A stretch of 10,806 nucleotides of DNA, taken from the NCBI GenBank assembly GCA_045589735.1, contig JAZNPQ010000130.1, positions 1 to 10,806 on the forward strand, in the 5' to 3' direction. The first letter of the stretch is position 1. Every line of letters starts with the position of its first letter. The translations under genes were made by a program, and so were the position numbers. Source of the DNA: RGIG3994 sp045589735. Its GTDB lineage: Bacteria > Bacillota > Clostridia > Oscillospirales > CAG-272. This document shows positions 5,913 to 10,806 of the stretch, piece after piece. Under the pieces are notes generated by a model. That model was not told the DNA's origin and searched no databases. It saw only the letters and a program-made list of their open reading frames with translations.

Positions 5913-6863
5913 ATGTTTATTCTACCGTATCTTTTTCTTATTATCGGCTTTGCCGCGCTTATCAAGGGCGCTGATTTCTTTGTTGACGGCGCAAGCTCTA
6001 TAGCAAAAAAGCTCGGAATTCCCGACCTTATCGTCGGCCTTACTATCGTCGCTATGGGCACGAGCGCACCCGAGCTTGCAACAAGCATCTCGGCTGCTAT
6101 CGGCGGCTCAAGTGATATTGCGGTTGGAAACGTAGTCGGCTCGAATATTCTTAATATTCTCACAATTCTGGGACTCAGCGCAATTATAAAGCCGCTTTGC
6201 GTCGATAAAGATATGTTTAAGCGTGACATCCCCGTAATGCTCGCAAGCGCTGCCCTGCTACCTATTCTGACTCTTGTCGGAAAATATAGGCTGAATTTGA
6301 TTTCGGGTCTGATTTTTGTAGCCTTCTTCATTTTTTATATATACCTCACTATACGTTCGGCTCTTAAATACAAAAAAGAGCACGCCGACGAAGAACCCGA
6401 TGAGTCTATTAAATCCTTCCCTTGGTGGAAGAGTATACTTTTAACGGTTGGCGGCGCTTTAATAATAATTGTCGGCGCTAATTTCTCGGTTGAAAGCGCA
6501 ACTATAATAGCAAAATCCTGGGGCGTCGGAGAGGACGTTATAGGTCTTACCGTAGTTGCTCTCGGAACCTCTCTTCCCGAGCTTATCACATCGGTCGTCG
6601 CAGCAAAGAAGGGGAACAGCGACATTGCTCTCGGAAATATCGTCGGTTCAAACATCTTCAATCTGCTCTTCATTCTCGGAACGACGCTTCTTATCTCTCC
6701 TATATCGGTAAATTTCACGTCACTTATCGACCAGCTTGTTATGCTTGCCGTATCGGCATACCTCGCCGTTACCGCCATCACAGGCAAAAAGCTTTCTCGT
6801 ATTGAGGGCGCGTCCTATCTTGTGCTTTACGTCGGTTACGCTGTATATCTCTTTTTAAGATAA
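5913..6863 (+). CDS. CaCA-family calcium/sodium antiporter (YrbG-like), copy 2
   Basis: This is a 316-residue paralogue of the preceding gene. My hand alignment gives about 78% identity over 316 aligned residues, with one 5-residue gap (copy 1 has YLPGE inserted in the loop near residue 125). Both alpha-repeats are intact: VAMGTSAPELATS (Glu54) with GNVVGSN, and VALGTSLPELITS (Glu223) with GNIVGSNIFN, so it should be active. Changes concentrate in membrane helices and in the stretch just before the second repeat (for example QLKIGEDVIA versus SWGVGEDVIG), where substrate or kinetic differences could arise. The start is the ATG at 5913 with AAGGAG six bases upstream (5901-5906). The in-frame ATG at 5895 precedes that ribosome binding site and is not the start. 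It has its own promoter and ends at a strong terminator. Confidence 0.93.
   Translation: MFILPYLFLIIGFAALIKGADFFVDGASSIAKKLGIPDLIVGLTIVAMGTSAPELATSISAAIGGSSDIAVGNVVGSNILNILTILGLSAIIKPLCVDKDMFKRDIPVMLASAALLPILTLVGKYRLNLISGLIFVAFFIFYIYLTIRSALKYKKEHADEEPDESIKSFPWWKSILLTVGGALIIIVGANFSVESATIIAKSWGVGEDVIGLTVVALGTSLPELITSVVAAKKGNSDIALGNIVGSNIFNLLFILGTTLLISPISVNFTSLIDQLVMLAVSAYLAVTAITGKKLSRIEGASYLVLYVGYAVYLFLR
6778..6841 (+). repeat. 64-bp identical segment, second copy
   Basis: This is the partner of 5738-5801 within the second antiporter gene. It encodes TGKKLSRIEGASYLVLYVGY with identical codons in both genes. Confidence 0.92.
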
Positions 6864-6867
6864 CTAA

Positions 6868-6916
6868 AAAACAAGGACCGTTTCGGAAATGATATTTCCG
6901 AAATGCTCCTTGTTTT
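6868..6916. terminator. Bidirectional terminator between convergent genes
   Basis: A long hairpin has an outer stem AAAACAAGGA (6868-6877) with TCCTTGTTTT (6907-6916) and an inner 10-bp stem TTTCGGAAAT (6881-6890) with ATTTCCGAAA (6894-6903). Both ends carry A-run/U-run flanks, so it can stop transcripts from the antiporter (plus) and from the nitrilase-GDPD gene (minus), whose stop codon overlaps its edge. Confidence 0.9.
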
Positions 6917-8522
6917 AATATGTTATATATTTTTCTTTCTTATTAACGATCTCCGCAATTCTGTGGTAGTCATTCGTCAGTATTACGTCGATACCCATAT
7001 CGAGAAAAGTCTGAGCTTCTTCGGGATCGTCTGACCAGAATACATTGCAGATAATTCCGTTTTCGTGGGCCTTGTCTATCATTTCCTGATTGAAATACGG
7101 CTTGAGGAGCTGTACCTTTTTACAACCGTATTTTATGGCGCGGTCAACTATCTCCCACTTCCCTTGTCCCGCTCCGCAGCAGCGCGGTATTTCGGGATAT
7201 TCCCTCTGAAGACGCTCAAGAAGCGTGTCGTCACCGCTCATAAAATAAACGTATTTTTCGCAGTCGTATTTTTTTATTAAATCTACCACCTTGCCGAGAT
7301 ACTCCGGCTTTTCGCCCGCGGTTTTAAGATGTATGTTCATTATACAGTGGCACGCGAATTTTTTGAGTATATCCTCAAACGTCGGAATACTCATTCTCGC
7401 GAAATACTCTCCGTGCTTGATACCGAAATCAAGCTCTCTAAGCTCTTCGAGAGTGTAGTCGTATATCTTGCCCGTACCGTTCGAAACTCTGTCGAGCTTC
7501 GAATCGTGCATTGATACCACCTCGCCGTCTTTGGTGAACCAAAGGTCAAATTCTATCTCCTCTGCTCCCATTGCCACAGCCGCGCCGAATGCAGGAAGGC
7601 TGTTTTCGGGCGCAACCGTATTAAAGCCCCTATGAGCGCAGGTCCTCGGATACGGCATAATATCGTCGTGACGCACGATAGCCGAGCCGCCGGGGCGGTA
7701 TTTCCACGGTCTGCGTCCTTTTTCTATATACTCATAATGAGCAGATGGAGGATTGCCAAAGCCTGCGGGCTTGTAGTATTTCTTGTGTGGGTCTATCTCC
7801 ACCGTCGCAAGCCCAACCTTACTGTATAGATTTAAAAGCAGCTCACCGTCGGGAGCAACCACCATTGACGCACCGCCTATATTCGAATTCTCATCCATAG
7901 ACACCGACGAACGAAGCACGTACGCATTTGTATTGTAGGCAAGATTCTGCGACATTATCTCAAGCGCGCGATGCGTATCGCTCCTTTGATGCGAGCAACC
8001 TATAACAATGTCAATATTTTGTCTTGCAATATTCGCAAAGGCCTCGTAAAAATAGAAATCGTAACAGGTGAGAAAAGCAAAGCGTATGCCCTCTATCTCT
8101 ATAACGGTAGGCTCCGAATGCTCGAAGGAGTAGTCGCTGTCAAGTCGCATTTTGGTCACTTCACCGGGAGTCAAGTGCTGCTTGAAATACTTTCCAACGA
8201 TATTTCCCTCTCTGTCAAAGGCGTATGTCGTGTTTCTTCCCGCGTCGCTTTCGTCATACGAACGTGCATTTACAAAAACTATCGAATTACAGCGTCTCGC
8301 CGTTTCCGCTACCTTTTCAAGCAAACGCTTATTGAATTTTGCGGCAGATATCTCTGCTTCCTCACGACTCTTCGCAAGGCACGGAATGTCTGCGGATTCG
8401 GGCAAAACAATAATATCCATACTGTCGTCGCACTTGTCAATGAGCTTTATTTGATCCTCAAAATAGCGGTCAGACAGTGAATAATCGGTCGAATACGCAG
8501 GCTGAATAATACAGATCTTCAT
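6915..8522 (-). CDS. Nitrilase-superfamily amidase fused to glycerophosphodiester phosphodiesterase
   Basis: This is a 535-residue two-domain protein with no signal peptide. Residues 1 to about 265 are a carbon-nitrogen hydrolase (nitrilase superfamily) domain with the Glu-Lys-Cys triad: Glu42 (VLPES), Lys114 (YFKQHLTPGE) and Cys153 (LTCYD). Residues 290-527 are a GDPD TIM-barrel with AHRGF (296-300, His297), PEN (305-307), EFDLWFTKDG (324-333, Glu324 and Asp326) and the second catalytic His339 in MHD. GDPD enzymes hydrolyse glycerophosphodiesters to glycerol-3-phosphate and an alcohol. Nitrilase-fold enzymes cleave amides. The position usually occupied by the third acidic metal ligand (INIELK-type motif) reads MNIHLK with His398. 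The start is the ATG at 8522, preceded by AGAGG; an in-frame GTG two codons upstream lies within that ribosome binding site. A stand-alone GDPD lies upstream on the same strand. A two-step attack on an amide-bearing glycerophosphodiester is an inference. A GDPD domain inactive on normal substrates is the alternative. Confidence 0.88.
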   Translation of the reverse strand: MKICIIQPAYSTDYSLSDRYFEDQIKLIDKCDDSMDIIVLPESADIPCLAKSREEAEISAAKFNKRLLEKVAETARRCNSIVFVNARSYDESDAGRNTTYAFDREGNIVGKYFKQHLTPGEVTKMRLDSDYSFEHSEPTVIEIEGIRFAFLTCYDFYFYEAFANIARQNIDIVIGCSHQRSDTHRALEIMSQNLAYNTNAYVLRSSVSMDENSNIGGASMVVAPDGELLLNLYSKVGLATVEIDPHKKYYKPAGFGNPPSAHYEYIEKGRRPWKYRPGGSAIVRHDDIMPYPRTCAHRGFNTVAPENSLPAFGAAVAMGAEEIEFDLWFTKDGEVVSMHDSKLDRVSNGTGKIYDYTLEELRELDFGIKHGEYFARMSIPTFEDILKKFACHCIMNIHLKTAGEKPEYLGKVVDLIKKYDCEKYVYFMSGDDTLLERLQREYPEIPRCCGAGQGKWEIVDRAIKYGCKKVQLLKPYFNQEMIDKAHENGIICNVFWSDDPEEAQTFLDMGIDVILTNDYHRIAEIVNKKEKYITY

Positions 8523-8550
8523 AAGCACCTCTCAATATTTATTTCGTTTC

Positions 8551-8556
8551 ATTTTA
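8551..8556 (-). promoter_or_regulatory. Possible extended -10 promoter of the nitrilase-GDPD gene
   Basis: On the minus strand TGC-TAAAAT (-10 at 8556-8551) lies about 30 bases before the start codon. No good -35 box exists at 17 bp; TTGAAT is present but only 13 bp upstream. The gene may rely on this weak extended -10 promoter, on read-through from the upstream GDPD gene, or on both. Confidence 0.4.
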
Positions 8557-8584
8557 GCATAAGAAACAGATTCAACTTAAAATT

Positions 8585-8612
8585 CCCGAACACAATTATT
8601 GCTGTGTTCGGG
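8585..8612 (-). terminator. Hairpin between the GDPD and nitrilase-GDPD genes
   Basis: A perfect 10-bp stem CCCGAACACA (8585-8594) with TGTGTTCGGG (8603-8612) lies 20 bases beyond the GDPD stop codon. On the minus strand it is followed by AATTTT, a short U-run, so it is probably a moderate terminator that partly insulates the two genes. Confidence 0.65.
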
Positions 8613-8632
8613 GTAACTTTTGTGTTTTTTAA

Positions 8633-9430
8633 TTACTCTTTTACGCGAAGTCCCGCTTTTTCAAGCTCCGCTATCATATATACGGGATTGTTTGACGTTA
8701 TAAGCTCAGCTCCGAAGGAGACGGCCTTAACCATATCCTCTATCTTACGGATACCTGCGCCGACCCACACGCGAACGCCCTCTGCCCTGAGAGCGTCGAA
8801 ATGCTCCTTTGGGTTGACCGCGCCTTCAAACGTCGGAGTTCCGTCGGGATTCTTCGGCTTCCAAAGGCAAGCGCAGTACAGCTTTTCAGGACGGACGTCG
8901 CCGAGGATGCTGTAGGGATAAAAGCCGTGAAGCCTAAAGCGTCCGTCGTATTTTTCTTCTATGTATTTCAGCAGCTTACCGTCAAAGCTGTTAACAAAGC
9001 TACGGTCCCAAAGGCCGTAATCGTCAATCATCTTGATGGTCTTGTCAGCAGACTCCTTCGCCCATTCTTCACCGTCGCGGAAATAATCCTTGAACTCAAA
9101 ATTAAACTGCATGGTGTCGTTCTCTTTTGCAACAAATTCACAGAATTCACGGAGAGTCGGAACTCTTGTTCCCTTAAACTCTTCTCCCTTCTTGATACCG
9201 ACGTCTGCGCGACGTATCTCGTCCAACGTCAGCTCGCGTATGCATCCCGAAACGTCTGCAGTACGGGCAAGGTCTCCGTCGTGAATAAGAACTATCTCTC
9301 CGTCCTTGGTCATATGGAGATCGAGCTCGATCATATCCGCGCCGATTTCATAAGCCGACTTATAGGCAACCATAGTATTTTCAGGATAGGTTGCAATGTT
9401 TCCTCTGTGAGCAGCTACTTCAACGTACAT
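8633..9430 (-). CDS. Glycerophosphodiester phosphodiesterase (GDPD), stand-alone
   Basis: This is a 265-residue single-domain GDPD with no signal peptide, the common cytosolic bacterial form. It hydrolyses deacylated phospholipid head groups (glycerophosphodiesters) to sn-glycerol-3-phosphate plus an alcohol. All the family's key positions are present: HRG with His8, PEN (16-18), ELDLHMTKDG with Glu35 and Asp37, the second His50 in IHDGDL, and Glu112 in FNFEFK as the third metal ligand. The C-terminal TSNNP (about 244-248) is the family's usual (T/V)(T/S)(N/D)xP end-of-barrel motif. The ATG at 9430 has AAGGAG nine bases upstream. It has its own consensus promoter (9491-9519) and is followed by a hairpin. 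The neighbouring fusion gene carries a second, divergent GDPD domain, so the pair may cover different glycerophosphodiesters. Confidence 0.92.
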   Translation of the reverse strand: MYVEVAAHRGNIATYPENTMVAYKSAYEIGADMIELDLHMTKDGEIVLIHDGDLARTADVSGCIRELTLDEIRRADVGIKKGEEFKGTRVPTLREFCEFVAKENDTMQFNFEFKDYFRDGEEWAKESADKTIKMIDDYGLWDRSFVNSFDGKLLKYIEEKYDGRFRLHGFYPYSILGDVRPEKLYCACLWKPKNPDGTPTFEGAVNPKEHFDALRAEGVRVWVGAGIRKIEDMVKAVSFGAELITSNNPVYMIAELEKAGLRVKE

Positions 9431-9490
9431 AATTTTATTCTCCTTAATTTACATGCTGTTTTGCGTATTTAAATAAGTACGTACGCTGTG

Positions 9491-9519
9491 ATTATAGCAC
9501 ATTTTTATATGTCGGTCAA
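9491..9519 (-). promoter_or_regulatory. Sigma-A promoter of the GDPD gene
   Basis: On the minus strand there is a -35 TTGACC (9519-9514), a 17-bp spacer and an extended -10 TGC-TATAAT (-10 at 9496-9491). The start is near 9484, giving a leader of about 54 nt that contains only a small GCGTA/TACGC hairpin. The ATGTGCTATAAT context also occurs in the ktrB promoter. Confidence 0.85.
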
Positions 9520-9611
9520 TACGTTTTTCCATAATTTTGAGCATTAATTTGTTGTGTTTATTTCCACGTGTGACGGGCGCATCACGTTTCGCGCGAGAAA
9601 CACATTCTTCC

Positions 9612-9643
9612 AAAAACGAAAAAGCAGTCCAATGGACTGCTTT
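9612..9643 (-). terminator. Terminator for the AT-rich minus-strand genes
   Basis: AAAGCAGTCC (9621-9630) pairs with GGACTGCTTT (9634-9643) around a 3-nt loop. On the minus strand the 3' arm runs into TTTTTCGTTTTT, a strong U-tract. It lies about 120 bases beyond the stop codon of the 9766-10341 frame and separates that unit from the GDPD promoter. Confidence 0.85.
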
Positions 9644-9667
9644 CATTTTTGTGTTGTACCGCGAATT

Positions 9668-9751
9668 TAGATGCCACCCTTAAAAAGTCAATAAAATCAA
9701 GGCTTTTTTCACCTTTTGAGGCGTTTTCATGTACATCCAAAATAGATGCCA
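9668..9751. repeat. 9-bp direct repeat TAGATGCCA
   Basis: TAGATGCCA occurs at 9668-9676 and again at 9743-9751, a period of 75 bp, in the gap between the AT-rich genes and their terminator. A minus-strand frame stays open for about 65 codons through both copies but has no good start codon or ribosome binding site, so it may be a remnant of coding sequence. No terminal inverted repeats mark a complete mobile element. Confidence 0.4.
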
Positions 9752-9765
9752 AACTAATAATTATT

Positions 9766-10341
9766 TTACTTGTTTGTTTTTACAATTTTAATTTCGGTTA
9801 CTGTTCCCTCATAGAACATAGTTCCCGATAGCTCTTGTGAAACAAATGTGTTTGCATCTATAAGTTCGCCCCGTGCAAAAAGGATCTCTTTCTCGTGTTC
9901 TCCCAAAATGTCGTAAATGCGTAGCATTATACCGATAGGCGTTACTCCCGCGAACTCCATTTTTATGGGAATTACAGTTCCGTTTGATACCCACTCGCCC
10001 TTTTGTAATTCAAAATCATACCAAAAATTTTGAATTTCTTCTTTGTAAATATTATTATTCGTATTAAAAAAATCAATATAGGTTTGAGGAACCCAGCTGA
10101 AATAAAACTCCAAGTTCTTATCAATGGAAAATGTAATCGGGATTTTTTCTTCGTTTTTTGTATTGATAAGATAAGATGAATTCATAGCGCCTTTCTCAAA
10201 ACTGTACGTGTGGTTGCAAGTACTCTGATGAACATGGTCTTTTTCAGTAGGATCAAATATTTCAATATCGCAAATCAGCCCACCATCGCCACCTGCAAAC
10301 GTCGATGGTTTAACGTAATATGTGTGAACCAATTTTTCCAT
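9766..10341 (-). CDS. Hypothetical protein, AT-rich, possibly the 3' part of a frameshifted gene
   Basis: This 191-residue soluble protein belongs to no family I recognise. It has no signal peptide or membrane segment. The composition is aromatic- and acid-rich with many short beta-like stretches. A cluster of potential metal ligands lies near the N-terminus: Cys24, His36, His38, Cys42 and His44. The ATG at 10341 has no convincing ribosome binding site. It overlaps the end of the upstream frame by 32 bases, one frame over. Removing one A from the A5 run (10333-10337 on the plus strand) would fuse the two frames as ...EDGK-LVHTYYVKPS..., so this may be the C-terminal part of one longer protein. 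The alternative is a coupled overlapping gene pair. Base composition is more AT-rich than in the rest of the window. A strong terminator follows at 9612-9643. Confidence 0.6.
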   Translation of the reverse strand: MEKLVHTYYVKPSTFAGGDGGLICDIEIFDPTEKDHVHQSTCNHTYSFEKGAMNSSYLINTKNEEKIPITFSIDKNLEFYFSWVPQTYIDFFNTNNNIYKEEIQNFWYDFELQKGEWVSNGTVIPIKMEFAGVTPIGIMLRIYDILGEHEKEILFARGELIDANTFVSQELSGTMFYEGTVTEIKIVKTNK

Positions 10342-10806
10342 CTTCTACAATAAACTCTAATTTCGCTGAAATTGTAATTATCTTACGTTTATTATTAACA
10401 TATTTAATTAACTCCTCCCTTTCAAAAGGTAATTCAATTTCATTATTAACTCTATAAGATAAAAGACCAGTTTCACCATTATTTTTATATTCAATATCAT
10501 TTAAAGACGGTGATTTTATAGATACATCTACCTTTTTTATATTAATTTTCAAATGATTTTTTTTCAAAGCAACGCCACCTGATTGATAAAAACCATAAAA
10601 TATGCAATCATTATTTTTGAACAATTCGGAAAATTTATCATGATTTTTATAATCATAATACCCAAAAACATATTCTGACCCCATTAAAATTTTATATTCA
10701 TTATTTTTTAAAAATTCAATAAACTCATCATCGGTTTTCCATTTTTGTCTTGAAAACTGTGAAATTTTTTGCTTTTCTAATAATTCTACTATTATACCAT
10801 TGATTA
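10310..10806 (-). CDS. Hypothetical protein, 5'-truncated by the window edge
   Basis: The frame is open from the right edge to a TAA at 10310, so the visible 164 residues are a C-terminal part; its start lies beyond 10806. The Met at 10684 is internal to this open frame (preceded by ...KNNEYKIL) and has no ribosome binding site, so it is probably not the start. The visible part begins with a Lys/Gln-rich helical stretch, then a mixed region (GSEYVFGYYDY at about 49-59) and a beta-rich lysine-heavy tail ending in EFIVEDGKIGSHILR. I do not recognise a family. Composition is extremely AT-rich: 12 of 60 bases are G or C in 10681-10740, against 30 of 60 in 5161-5220. It overlaps the next frame by 32 bases and may be the front part of the same gene interrupted by a single-base insertion. 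Confidence 0.6.
   Translation of the reverse strand, partial: INGIIVELLEKQKISQFSRQKWKTDDEFIEFLKNNEYKILMGSEYVFGYYDYKNHDKFSELFKNNDCIFYGFYQSGGVALKKNHLKINIKKVDVSIKSPSLNDIEYKNNGETGLLSYRVNNEIELPFEREELIKYVNNKRKIITISAKLEFIVEDGKIGSHILR

Noticed and set aside
4764..6787. Several minus-strand open frames antisense to the antiporter genes
   Set aside because: Their apparent similarity to one another only mirrors the duplication of the plus-strand genes. None has a ribosome binding site, and they overlap well-supported coding sequence.
8801..9472. 223-residue plus-strand open frame
   Set aside because: It is antisense to the GDPD gene, which has all catalytic motifs, a good ribosome binding site and a promoter. 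The plus-strand frame has none of these.
10310..10684. Complete 124-residue gene starting at 10684
   Set aside because: The frame stays open upstream to the window edge and the Met at 10684 has no ribosome binding site, so the gene is better described as truncated by the window.

Overview
The window looks like a chromosomal segment of a low-to-mid GC Gram-positive anaerobe of the Clostridia. The basis is the set of consensus sigma-A promoters (most with 17-bp spacers and extended -10 TGnTATAAT boxes), AGGAG-type ribosome binding sites, a Ktr-type potassium system and short factor-independent terminators. The genus cannot be fixed from the sequence. Nearly all of the window is conserved-looking housekeeping or accessory metabolism at roughly 50% GC. 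The last ~1.1 kb is clearly more AT-rich and reads like foreign DNA.

Layout, left to right. Positions 1-262 (minus strand) hold a promoter, a compact cobalamin-type riboswitch and a terminator-like hairpin. The gene they control lies off the left edge. Positions 300-490 are a dense cluster of perfect hairpins with no convincing gene. Positions 498-3412 are a minus-strand operon, ktrB-ktrA-lgt (potassium channel subunit, its RCK regulator, and an Lgt-family lipoprotein diacylglyceryl transferase with altered signature residues), driven by a strong promoter at 3384-3412. A divergent promoter at 3498-3526 drives a plus-strand secreted lipoprotein esterase (3563-4714), which ends in a UUCG terminator. 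Two tandem, recently duplicated CaCA-family cation antiporters follow (4858-5823 and 5913-6863). Each has its own promoter, and the pair ends in a bidirectional terminator.

On the minus strand again, 6915-8522 encodes a two-domain protein, a nitrilase-superfamily amidase joined to a glycerophosphodiester phosphodiesterase (GDPD). Upstream of it is a stand-alone GDPD (8633-9430) with its own promoter. The right end (9766-10806) contains two overlapping AT-rich minus-strand reading frames of unknown function. The upstream one runs off the window, and the two may be a single gene broken by a one-base frameshift.

Functional themes are cation homeostasis (KtrAB plus two cation exchangers) and the envelope (lipoprotein lipidation, a lipoprotein esterase, and two enzymes acting on glycerophosphodiesters, one fused to an amidase). 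The most noteworthy items are the nitrilase-GDPD fusion with an unusual His at a metal-ligand position, the non-canonical Lgt signature, the patchy identity of the antiporter pair, the hairpin cluster, and the AT-rich right-hand island. I see no tRNA, rRNA, CRISPR array or recognisable transposase or integrase gene.
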